A DNA stretch of 64,000 bases. Source: Marivivens sp. LCG002. GTDB lineage: Bacteria; Pseudomonadota; Alphaproteobacteria; Rhodobacterales; Rhodobacteraceae. Within the stretch, counting starts at the first letter, position 1. The number at the start of each line of letters is the position of its first letter. Positions 25,760 to 33,896 of this stretch are shown piece by piece. A program made the translations under genes and the position numbers. A model generated the notes under the pieces. The model was not told where the DNA came from and made no database searches. It saw nothing but the letters and a program-made list of their open reading frames with translations. The stretch lies in assembly GCF_030264275.1 (NCBI RefSeq), contig NZ_CP127165.1, positions 608,001 to 672,000 on the forward strand, read 5' to 3'.

Positions 25760-27060
25760 TGGATGCCCGTTCGATCAACGCCAAAGTCCGCGAGGGTGTT
25801 TCCCCGACCGAGCAGGAATTGCGTTGGTATGCGCGGGGTCTGGCCAACGGTGATGTGACGGATGCCCAAGCGGCGGCTTTTGCCATGGCTGTTCTACTCA
25901 ACGGCCTGACCGAACCGTCAAAGGTCGCTCTGACCCTTGCGATGCGCGACAGCGGGCAGGTGCTCGAATGGGATCTTCCGGGTCCGGTTCTTGATAAACA
26001 TTCTACGGGCGGGGTCGGTGATACGGTTTCGCTGCTTCTTGCCCCCGCGCTTGCAGCTTGCGGCGTTTATGTCCCGATGATCTCGGGGCGCGGGCTTGGC
26101 CATACGGGCGGCACTCTGGATAAAATGGAAGCCATCCCAGGTCTGAACGCCAAAATCAGCGAAAGCGAACTCAAGCGGATTACCCGCGAAGTCGGCTGTG
26201 CCATTGTCGGCGCAACGGGCGAAATCGCTCCTGCGGACAAGCGACTTTATGCGATCCGCGATGTGTCGGCTTGCGTGGAAAGCATCGACCTGATTACCGC
26301 GTCGATCCTCTCCAAGAAACTGGCGGCAGGTCTGGAAGGGCTTGTTCTCGATGTCAAATGTGGCTCGGGCGCTTTCATGAAAACCCAAGACGAGGCCGAG
26401 GCTTTGGCGCAGTCGCTTGTCTCGACCGCCAAGGGCGCAGGGTGCAAAACGGCGGCCTTTGTGACCGATATGACCGAACCGCTTGCCCCGACGCTTGGAA
26501 ATGCGCTCGAGGTTGCGACCGTGATGCGGCTTCTCGAAGGAGACCGTCTCGCTGCACCGCGTCTGTTCGATCTGACCGTTGCGCTCGGAGGGCGGCTCCT
26601 TGCGCTTGCGGGCTGGGCAGAGGGTGAGGGCGAGGAGATGGTGAACGAGGCGATCCTCTCGGGTGAGGCCATGGCGCATTTCGCCAAGATGGTTGCCGAA
26701 ATGGGTGGCCCGAAGCATTTCGACATGTCATGGCGCACCGATTTGCCCAAAGCGCCCGCAACCTTGGTCATCGAGGCCAAAGGTGCGGGGTATGTCCGCG
26801 AGATCGACGGCGAGGCACTCGGGCTTGCCGTGATCGCGCTTGGCGGCGGTCGCCGCAAGGAAACCGACGAGATCGACCCGCGCACGGGTCTGGATCGTGT
26901 CGCGCCCAAGGGCACTCCTGTGCAAAAGGGCGATCCTTTGTGCATCGTGCATGCCGCAGACGACACAACCGCCCAAGCGGTCGCAGAGATGATCGAAGCG
27001 GCCTTTACCATCGGGGACGTGCCCGAGATCACGCCGCTCGTCATGAAAAGGATCGACTGA
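25759..27060 (+). CDS. deoA: Thymidine phosphorylase
   Basis: A 433-aa enzyme that phosphorolyses thymidine and deoxyuridine to base plus deoxyribose-1-phosphate. Signature regions are DKHSTGGVGDTVSLLLAP near residue 83, ISGRGLGHTGGTLDKMEAIP near 115, and KCGSGAFMK near 200. A C-terminal PYNP domain follows from about residue 340. The TGATG junctions on both sides show tight translational coupling with cdd and deoB. Confidence 0.96.
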   Translation: MDARSINAKVREGVSPTEQELRWYARGLANGDVTDAQAAAFAMAVLLNGLTEPSKVALTLAMRDSGQVLEWDLPGPVLDKHSTGGVGDTVSLLLAPALAACGVYVPMISGRGLGHTGGTLDKMEAIPGLNAKISESELKRITREVGCAIVGATGEIAPADKRLYAIRDVSACVESIDLITASILSKKLAAGLEGLVLDVKCGSGAFMKTQDEAEALAQSLVSTAKGAGCKTAAFVTDMTEPLAPTLGNALEVATVMRLLEGDRLAAPRLFDLTVALGGRLLALAGWAEGEGEEMVNEAILSGEAMAHFAKMVAEMGGPKHFDMSWRTDLPKAPATLVIEAKGAGYVREIDGEALGLAVIALGGGRRKETDEIDPRTGLDRVAPKGTPVQKGDPLCIVHAADDTTAQAVAEMIEAAFTIGDVPEITPLVMKRID

Positions 27061-28271
27061 TGGCGCGGGCGTTTGTGGTTGTCATAGACTCGGTCGGCAT
27101 CGGCGGTGCACCCGACGCGGATCAGTTCTTTAATGACGGTCGGCCCGATACCGGCGCAAATACGCTCGGCCATATCGCCGAAGCCTGCGCTTCTGGCCGA
27201 GCAGAAGAGGGGCGTTCGGGTCCTCTTGCCGTTCCTGTCATGGCCTCGCTCGGTCTGGTGAAGGCCATGCGCGCGGCAAGCGGATTTGACGCGCCGATTG
27301 GCCATGTGCCCCAAATCGGCGGGGCTGCGGTTGCGACCGAAATCTCGAAAGGCAAAGACACCCCTTCGGGTCACTGGGAGCTTGCCGGAGTGCCTGTGCC
27401 GTGGGACTGGCATGTTTTCCCCGACAAGACGAATTCCTTTCCGCCCGACATTGTGGCGCAGATCTGCGCTTTTGCGGGAACGGACGGCATCCTTGGCAAT
27501 TGTCACGCCTCGGGCACCGAAGTGCTCAAGACCTTCGGCCAAGAGCACATGCAAAGCGGCCGACCGATCTGTTACACTTCGGTGGACAGCGTCCTTCAGA
27601 TTGCAGCGCACGAGGAAACCTTTGGGCTGGAGCGTTTGCTCACGCTTTGCAAGGACATCGCGCCCACCCTGCACAAGATGAACCTTGGCCGTGTGATCGC
27701 GCGCCCGTTTCTGGGCAGCGGTCCCGACGATTTCAAACGCACCGCCAACCGCAAGGATTTTGCCATCGCCCCCCCTGCGCCCACGCTCTGTGATTGGGCC
27801 GCCGAAGCGGGACGTTCGGTCTATGCCGTTGGAAAGATCGGCGACATTTTCTCGATGCGCGGGATCAAAGAGGTGCGCAAAGGTCGGGATGTCGAGTTGA
27901 TGCGGCATCTTTCGGATTTTGCCCGCGAGGCCGAGGACGGTTCGTTTGTCTTTGCCAATTTTGTCGAATTCGACAGTGAATACGGCCATCGCCGCGACGT
28001 TTCGGGCTATGCGCGGCATCTTGAATGGTTCGACAAGGAGCTGGGTGCTTTGATCGGTTCTTTGCAAAGTGATGATTTGTTGATCGTTACTGCCGATCAC
28101 GGCAACGATCCGACGTGGATCGGCACCGATCACACCCGCGAGCGCGTCCCCGTGCTTGTCTATGGCAAAGGGGTGCGGGATTTTGGACACGTCGGCTTTG
28201 TCGATGTCGCGGCGAGTGTTGCCGAGCATCTCGGCATTGCGCCGCGTGGAACAGGGAGAAGTTTCATATGA
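27060..28271 (+). CDS. deoB: Phosphopentomutase
   Basis: A 403-aa metal-dependent mutase of the alkaline phosphatase superfamily that converts (deoxy)ribose-1-phosphate to the 5-phosphate. Motifs are VIDSVGIGGAPDA, DTGANTLGHIAEA, TPSGHWELAG and the C-terminal metal cluster TADHGNDPTWIGTDHTRE. It uses the deoA product. The ATG overlaps the deoA stop by one base, and the end overlaps add by four. Confidence 0.97.
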   Translation: MARAFVVVIDSVGIGGAPDADQFFNDGRPDTGANTLGHIAEACASGRAEEGRSGPLAVPVMASLGLVKAMRAASGFDAPIGHVPQIGGAAVATEISKGKDTPSGHWELAGVPVPWDWHVFPDKTNSFPPDIVAQICAFAGTDGILGNCHASGTEVLKTFGQEHMQSGRPICYTSVDSVLQIAAHEETFGLERLLTLCKDIAPTLHKMNLGRVIARPFLGSGPDDFKRTANRKDFAIAPPAPTLCDWAAEAGRSVYAVGKIGDIFSMRGIKEVRKGRDVELMRHLSDFAREAEDGSFVFANFVEFDSEYGHRRDVSGYARHLEWFDKELGALIGSLQSDDLLIVTADHGNDPTWIGTDHTRERVPVLVYGKGVRDFGHVGFVDVAASVAEHLGIAPRGTGRSFI

Positions 28272-29257
28272 GCCTTAGGTCCTATCCCAAGGTCGAGCTG
28301 CATCTTCACTTCGAAGGCGCGGCCCCACCGTCGTTCATTCGCGGTTTGGCCAAGGAAAAATCGATCGATATCAGTAAGATATTCGATGAGCAGGGTGGCT
28401 TTGCCTATGAGGATTTCGACCATTTCCTCAAGGTCTACGAGGCCGCTTGCACGACCCTGCAAACCCCCGAGGATTTCCATCGCCTGACCCTCGCGGTGCT
28501 GGAGGAAAGTGCCTCGCATGGGGTGGTCTACTCCGAGACGTTCCTTTCGCCCGATTTTTGTGGCGGTGGTGATCTTGGGGCGTGGCGCGAATATCTCGCC
28601 GCGATCACCGAGGCTGCGGATCAGGCCGAGCGCACGTTGGGCATCTCCCTGCGCGGGATTATCACCTGCATTCGACATTTCGGTCCGGAAAAGGCCAAAG
28701 AGGCTGCGCTTTGTGCAGCCGAGACGATGGGGCCGTTTATCCGCGGTTTCGGGATGGCCGGTGCCGAGCTTGTCGGAAAGCCCAAGGATTTCGCCTATAG
28801 CTTTGATATGGCGCGCGAAGCGGGGCTTCGGATCACCTGCCACGCAGGAGAATGGGGCGGGCCCGACATGGTGGCGGACACGATCCGCGACCTGCGCCCC
28901 GAGCGGATCGGCCATGGCATCAATGCGATCAAGGATCTCGCCCTCGTCGATCAGATCGCGGAACAGGGGATCGTTCTCGAGGTGTGTCCAGGCTCGAACG
29001 TGTTTCTGAACGCCGTCCCCTCGTGGCAGTCCCATCCCATCGAAAAGCTGCGCGAACGCGGTGTGAAAGTGACTGTTTCGACCGATGATCCACCTTTCTT
29101 CCACACCACCATGACGGCCGAATTCGAGCATCTCGCCAAGACGTTCCAGTGGAACGAGGACGATTTTGCCGAGCTGAACAAGACCGCGCTCGAAGCTGCG
29201 TTTTGCGATGACGAGACCCGCGCCCGCGTGGCCAAACGCATAGAGGAGAGACTATGA
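28268..29257 (+). CDS. add: Adenosine deaminase
   Basis: A 329-aa TIM-barrel amidohydrolase that converts adenosine to inosine. Zinc ligands appear in ELHLHFEGA and STDDPPFF, the catalytic histidine and glutamate region is CHAGEWGGP, and RIGHGI is conserved. It gives the operon a purine branch. It overlaps deoB by four bases (ATGA) and upp by four. Adenine deaminase is a related alternative, but the length and CHAGE motif fit Add. Confidence 0.9.
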   Translation: MSLRSYPKVELHLHFEGAAPPSFIRGLAKEKSIDISKIFDEQGGFAYEDFDHFLKVYEAACTTLQTPEDFHRLTLAVLEESASHGVVYSETFLSPDFCGGGDLGAWREYLAAITEAADQAERTLGISLRGIITCIRHFGPEKAKEAALCAAETMGPFIRGFGMAGAELVGKPKDFAYSFDMAREAGLRITCHAGEWGGPDMVADTIRDLRPERIGHGINAIKDLALVDQIAEQGIVLEVCPGSNVFLNAVPSWQSHPIEKLRERGVKVTVSTDDPPFFHTTMTAEFEHLAKTFQWNEDDFAELNKTALEAAFCDDETRARVAKRIEERL

Positions 29258-29886
29258 CCGAGCACCTTACCATTGTCGATCACCCGCTTGTTCAGCACAA
29301 GCTGTCGCTCATGCGGGACAAGGGTTGCTCGACGTCGGGCTTTCGGCAATTGCTACGCGAAATCAGCCTCTTGCTGGCGTATGAGGTGACGCGGAGCCTT
29401 CCGCTTACCACCCGCGAGATCGAGACGCCGCTCATGCGGATGGATGCGCCTGTGATCGACGGGAAAAAGCTCGCGCTCATTTCCATCCTTCGGGCGGGCA
29501 ACGGTCTTTTGGATGGTATTCTGGAGCTCATCCCCTCAGCGCGTGTCGGCTTTGTCGGCCTGTATCGCGACGAGGTGACGCTGGAGCCTGTCGAGTATTA
29601 TTTCAAGGTCCCCGATGCATTGGACGAACGCCTGACCATTGTGGTTGATCCGATGCTGGCCACGGGCAATTCCTCGGTCGCCGCAATCGACAAGATCAAA
29701 GCCGCGGGGGCCACGAATATCCGCTTCTTGTGTCTTCTCGCCTCGCCCGAGGGGGTAGAACGCATGCGCGCGGCCCATCCCGATGTGCCGATTGTCACCG
29801 CGTCTCTGGACGATCATCTCAATGACAAAGGCTATATCGTTCCTGGACTAGGGGATGCGGGGGACCGCATGTTCGGCACTAAATAA
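29254..29886 (+). CDS. upp: Uracil phosphoribosyltransferase
   Basis: A 210-aa enzyme that makes UMP from uracil and PRPP. Motifs are [25 protein letters not shown], the PRPP loop [11 protein letters not shown], and a C-terminal [17 protein letters not shown] that binds uracil. It is the last gene of the salvage operon and recovers the base released upstream. A weak ACAATC/GATTGT repeat follows at about 29911-29940, without a clear T tract. Confidence 0.97.
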   Translation: MTEHLTIVDHPLVQHKLSLMRDKGCSTSGFRQLLREISLLLAYEVTRSLPLTTREIETPLMRMDAPVIDGKKLALISILRAGNGLLDGILELIPSARVGFVGLYRDEVTLEPVEYYFKVPDALDERLTIVVDPMLATGNSSVAAIDKIKAAGATNIRFLCLLASPEGVERMRAAHPDVPIVTASLDDHLNDKGYIVPGLGDAGDRMFGTK

Positions 29887-29977
29887 CGGAGAATTTGCCA
29901 TATATCGTATCGACAATCGCTTTACAGGATAGTGATTGTTTGGCATTCTGCCTCCAATAGAAAAGAGGCGCAGAACG

Positions 29978-31237
29978 ATGCGAGCAACATTTGTGGCCAT
30001 GGCGGTGGTCGCACTCATCTCCCAAGCGGGCGGCGCAGTGGCGCAAGCCCAATATGCGGCGACACCGGCGGAATACCCACCGTCGAGTTTCGACGGCAAC
30101 CAATATGTCGACAGCAAGGGCTGCGTCTTTATCAGGGCGGGCATCAGCGGCATGGTGAATTGGGTGCCGCGCGTGTCGCGAGACCGCAAGCCTCTATGCG
30201 GGTTCCAGCCTTCGCTTGGGTCGGCGGCACCTGCAGCTTCGACAGCGTCGGCCAGTGACCGCGACCTCATTATCAACATTCCACAAGCGACGCCCGAGAC
30301 CACAACGACCGTCACGGCGAGCGCGCCTGTTACCCCGACTGCCCCTGTTGTGATCGAGATTCCGACGACGCGCACCGTGAATTCCAGCTTCCCCGTCACG
30401 AACAAGGACCCGATCCGCACGGTTGCCTCTCTTGCGACGACCGCTATCGTTTCGCCCCAGATCATCGCAACGCCCCAAGTCACCCAAGCGCCCCGCGCCA
30501 CGATGACCAAGGCCGAGGCTTGTGCAGGTCGCTATGGTATCCAGCGCAGCCTGATCGGTTCGCGCACTGGGCAACCCATCGATTGCGGCCCTGCGCCTGT
30601 TGTCGCGACCGCGCCTGTCGCAGTTGCAACGGCTGCGCCCGTGACCATGACCCGCAGGGAAATGTGCGCGGATATGGGGTCGAGCGCACGGATCTATTCG
30701 ACTGCGGACGGGCTTCCTGTTCGCTGCGGTCCTCAGGTTCTGTCCCCCTCGGGCTATGGAGGCGGCAGCATCGGGACGACTGTCGTTGCACCGACTGTGA
30801 CCGCACCGCAGATCATTGTGCCGACCATCACCGCCGCGCAGCCGAGCATCGTCTCTGCGCCTGTGGTGACGACTGCGCCGACCTATGTCGCGCCGACGAT
30901 TGTCACGACACCGACCCGAAGCACGGAACCCGCAGTTACCGTTTGCCCGCAGTCGCCCTATCTTCGCGGTGAGGGTGTGCGCTGCGGACCTCAGGCGATG
31001 AGCCCGTGGGGTGGGTCGCCGCGCGGGGGGCAAGCTCTGTCCCAAGGCGCAAGCCAGTCGTCCTATAACCCTTCGACCGAAGGTTTGTTCGGCACGAGTG
31101 TTCCCGCATCGAATGCGCCTTATCTTGCGCCTGTTTCCGCAGAGCCGCCTGCAGGCTATGCCAATGTCTGGAAAGACGATCGGCTGAACCCTGATCGCGG
31201 CCCGCGTGATCTTGGCGTGGTTTACGTCACGCAATAA
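29978..31237 (+). CDS. Secreted repeat protein with C-x-G motifs
   Basis: A 419-aa exported protein of unknown function. Residues 1-22 form a signal peptide ([20 protein letters not shown] then AVAQAQ). Four cysteine-paired units follow: one near residue 45 ending LCGFQP, and three ending [17 protein letters not shown] and [10 protein letters not shown] near 200, 250 and 340. Between them lie long Thr/Ala/Val/Pro-rich linkers. The modular look suggests an envelope or cell-wall-associated protein. The ATG at 29978 is preferred over an upstream TTG because a signal peptide follows directly. Confidence 0.72.
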   Translation: MRATFVAMAVVALISQAGGAVAQAQYAATPAEYPPSSFDGNQYVDSKGCVFIRAGISGMVNWVPRVSRDRKPLCGFQPSLGSAAPAASTASASDRDLIINIPQATPETTTTVTASAPVTPTAPVVIEIPTTRTVNSSFPVTNKDPIRTVASLATTAIVSPQIIATPQVTQAPRATMTKAEACAGRYGIQRSLIGSRTGQPIDCGPAPVVATAPVAVATAAPVTMTRREMCADMGSSARIYSTADGLPVRCGPQVLSPSGYGGGSIGTTVVAPTVTAPQIIVPTITAAQPSIVSAPVVTTAPTYVAPTIVTTPTRSTEPAVTVCPQSPYLRGEGVRCGPQAMSPWGGSPRGGQALSQGASQSSYNPSTEGLFGTSVPASNAPYLAPVSAEPPAGYANVWKDDRLNPDRGPRDLGVVYVTQ

Positions 31238-31240
31238 GCG

Positions 31241-32257
31241 CTAGCCGCAAATCCCCTGAAGCGCGACCCAATCCCCGTCGGACAAAATGACGGGGCCGCG
31301 CTCTCCGCCCAATGTGTCGGACTCGATCAACTCTTGGGTGTTGGCACCGCTGGGGTCAATGTCTTTGGCAAAGGGCCCCGTTGCGACTTGGGTCTCTTCA
31401 AAGAGCTTGTAGAGCAGCGCATTGTCGAGCTTGCTTGGCGGGGTGGTGATCAACGCCTCGGCGTAATCGCTGAGTGCATCGGGCGGCAAATTCCCCGTGG
31501 TCAGAAGCGTGAAGGTCGCTCTAATCCCCATCGTGCGCAGCATTTCTTCGAGCGGGTCGGCCGACATGGCAATCGCCCGAGCGGTAAGGATATAGCCCGC
31601 TGTAACCGCAGGATCTTCGGTATTCTCGATCACTTTGCGGTTGATCATGATGATATTTCCGGGAAGCGGCATGGCTCCCGAAATGCCGTCGGGTACCACG
31701 ACAAGGCTCGGGCGCGGCTGCGCAGGAAAGAGGCGGACCCGAAGCCTTTCGAGTGCGGCCATCCCGAGCGGATTGCGACAGGAGGAGCCTGTCAAACGCT
31801 GTGAATGACCCAGCAAGGTGGTGCCGATTTCCGCGCGCTTGGTCATCGGCGCGACCGAAATGGTCTGACGCACCAGAGCATTGGGGAGCCAGAAGACTCC
31901 CAAAGCAAGCACAGCCGCCACCGAAAGTCCAAGGCTGACCTGCCGCAAGCGACCAGGCTTGGGCCGCGATTTGAGCAAGGATTTTCGAACAGTTTCAATG
32001 GCGTTGACCATTGTCTCGTCTTCGATTTCCAGCGTTTCGCTTGCTTCTTCGTCGGGGGCAAAAAGAGCGGGCATTTCCCCTGCATTGAGACGCTCAATGG
32101 CAGCCAGCGACCAATGGGCGATTGGACGCTCCGCATTGTCGGCAATCACAAGCGTGGCGTTCCCGAAGGACACCACGACCTCGCGTCGTTGGGCCTCGCT
32201 GTGTTCGCGCCAAAGCCCGAGGCTTTCGAGCCGTTCATATTGCTTGAGTGCTGTCAT
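31241..32257 (-). CDS. Membrane protein with degenerate M48-peptidase-like domain
   Basis: A 338-aa protein with a cytosolic N-terminal part, one membrane helix near residues 107-126 and a periplasmic C-terminal part. The latter reads like an M48 metallopeptidase (ISGAMPLPGNIIMINRKVIE, DPAVTAGYILTARAIAMS), but the zinc motif HExxH is replaced by YILTA, so protease activity is unlikely. The resemblance is judged by eye. The N-terminal part contains an ATLVIADNAERPIAHWSLAA segment. It converges with the secreted repeat protein three bases away. Confidence 0.6.
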   Translation of the reverse strand: MTALKQYERLESLGLWREHSEAQRREVVVSFGNATLVIADNAERPIAHWSLAAIERLNAGEMPALFAPDEEASETLEIEDETMVNAIETVRKSLLKSRPKPGRLRQVSLGLSVAAVLALGVFWLPNALVRQTISVAPMTKRAEIGTTLLGHSQRLTGSSCRNPLGMAALERLRVRLFPAQPRPSLVVVPDGISGAMPLPGNIIMINRKVIENTEDPAVTAGYILTARAIAMSADPLEEMLRTMGIRATFTLLTTGNLPPDALSDYAEALITTPPSKLDNALLYKLFEETQVATGPFAKDIDPSGANTQELIESDTLGGERGPVILSDGDWVALQGICG

Positions 32258-32366
32258 CTGCTCGCTTCTCGCGTTTTCGTTATCTTAACCCAGCCGCGAG
32301 AGATTGAATAGCCCATCGGGCGCACGCTCAAGGTGCAAAGTCATTTCGGCTTTGCTAGAAAGCCGC

Positions 32367-33011
32367 ATGATCATTTCGCCCGCGCGTTCCTTTATCTTTG
32401 TGCATATCCCCAAAACGGGGGGGACCTCGCTTTCGCTTGCGTTGGAGGAGCGCGCCCACAAGGACGACATCCTGATCGGTGACACACCCAAAGCGCAGAA
32501 ACGTAAGCGACGGCTCAAAGAGCTAAGCCCAAGGGGGCGGCTCTGGAAGCACTCGACGATGGCGGATATCGAAGGTGTCGTTGCGCCCGATCGTCTTGCT
32601 TCGATGTTCAAGGTGGCGCTGGTGCGCAACCCTTGGGATCGGATGGTGAGCTATTACCATTGGCTCGGGATGCAGAGCTTTGACCATCCTGCGGTGACGC
32701 TTGCCAAAACGCTCGACTTTGCGGGCTTTGTCGCGCATCCGCAGACCCGCACGAGCCTCAGGCAAAATCCCTATGGCCGCTATCTGAAGCGGAGCGACGG
32801 GATCGAATGGCCTGCCCACTTCGTGCGGCTCGAGCATTTTGTCCAAGACATCGCCCCCTTCGAGGCGCATTTGGGGTTTCAGCTCCTCTTACCGACGGTA
32901 AACCGTTCCGAGCGCCGCGCCGATTATCGCTCCTATTATACCGAAGACCTCGCGCGACTCGTCGCTGAGGATTGCGCCGAGGACATCGCTCGTTTCGGAT
33001 ATTCCTTCTGA
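32367..33011 (+). CDS. Sulfotransferase family protein
   Basis: A 214-aa protein with the PAPS-binding 5' loop FIFVHIPKTGGTSLS near residue 10 and a 3' phosphate motif VRNPWDRMVSYYHW near 90, typical of carbohydrate-type (family 2) sulfotransferases. It would transfer sulfate to a glycan or other small acceptor. The ATG at 32367 places the P-loop close to the N-terminus as in relatives. No signal or membrane segment is seen. It is divergent from the M48-like gene. Confidence 0.83.
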   Translation: MIISPARSFIFVHIPKTGGTSLSLALEERAHKDDILIGDTPKAQKRKRRLKELSPRGRLWKHSTMADIEGVVAPDRLASMFKVALVRNPWDRMVSYYHWLGMQSFDHPAVTLAKTLDFAGFVAHPQTRTSLRQNPYGRYLKRSDGIEWPAHFVRLEHFVQDIAPFEAHLGFQLLLPTVNRSERRADYRSYYTEDLARLVAEDCAEDIARFGYSF

Positions 33012-33191
33012 GGCACCCCCTCATTGTTTCGGTTGGGTGCAACAATCCATCCCGTTTGATTCAATTTTTACGCTTTTTGGGTCATTGCCCCAATTCGGCC
33101 CGAATACATCCCAATCTCGGCCCAACGAATCCCCGCAAATCAAATCCAACGAGAGTGCAAAACCCGCGCCGCTGAAAATGGATGAGAGACA

Positions 33192-33845
33192 ATGTTTGCT
33201 TGGAACACCACTGCCTTTAAGACCGCAGATCGCGTTGCCCGCCGCCCGCAACCCGAACTTGCACTAAGCCAAGTCGCCCATGGTATCGTCGCCGGCACGA
33301 ATGTCGCCACGCCCATCGGCTGGCGTCCCGTCGAAAGCGTCTTCGCCGGTGATCAGGTTCTGACCTTTGATGGCGGGATGCAGACGGTTGTGGCGGTCGA
33401 GCGCTTGACTGTATTCCCTGAAACCCATGGCGAGTCCTATGAAGACTGGCCGCTTCATGTGCCTGCCGGTGCACTCGGCAATCGTGAAGACATGGTGATC
33501 CTCGCCCAGCAATCGATCATGCTCGAAAGCGATGCCGCCGAAGCGATCTATGGCGATCCCTTTGCTCTCGTGCCTGCTGCTGCGCTCGAGGATTTCCGCG
33601 GAATCAAACGCGTTGAACCCGAAGGGATCATCGAGGTTGTGCGCTTGCGTTTTGCCAAAGACGAGATCGTGTTCTGCAATGTGGGCGGTCTTTTCCATTG
33701 CCCCGCAACGAGCGATATCCTTGGCCGCATTTTCGGCGAAACCGTCGCCCCCGAGTATCAAGTGCTGCCAATGGCCGAAGCGGAACTCATCGTCGCCTGT
33801 CTTGAAAACGTTCGCGTCGACCGCCGCGTCTGCGCCCGTCACTAA
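33192..33845 (+). CDS. Hint-domain-like protein lacking the catalytic cysteine
   Basis: A 217-aa protein. Residues 30-75 read GIVAGTNVATPIGWRPVESV followed by FAGDQVLTFDGG, the start of a Hint (Hedgehog/intein) domain of the kind common in Rhodobacterales. The cysteine normally starting this motif is a glycine (residue 31), so self-cleavage is unlikely. Near the middle, GRIFGETVAPEYQVLPM is similar to other Hint_2 proteins. The 180-bp gap upstream is pyrimidine-rich and holds no recognisable gene. The role is unknown. Confidence 0.7.
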   Translation: MFAWNTTAFKTADRVARRPQPELALSQVAHGIVAGTNVATPIGWRPVESVFAGDQVLTFDGGMQTVVAVERLTVFPETHGESYEDWPLHVPAGALGNREDMVILAQQSIMLESDAAEAIYGDPFALVPAAALEDFRGIKRVEPEGIIEVVRLRFAKDEIVFCNVGGLFHCPATSDILGRIFGETVAPEYQVLPMAEAELIVACLENVRVDRRVCARH

Positions 33846-33863
33846 AGCGCTCGCAGCGTCATG

Positions 33864-33890
33864 AAAAAGGCCGCCTTGATGGCGGCCTTT
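33864..33890. terminator. Terminator between Hint-like gene and fadJ-type gene
   Basis: AAAGGCCGCC and GGCGGCCTTT form a 10-bp stem with a TTGAT loop. On the minus strand it ends in TTTTT and is a strong terminator for the beta-oxidation operon. On the + strand the T run is only three bases. Confidence 0.88.
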
Positions 33891-33896
33891 CATCGT

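Noticed and set aside
29911-29940. ACAATC/GATTGT repeat as terminator of the salvage operon
   Set aside because: Short, AT-rich arms with a long loop and no T tract; support too weak.
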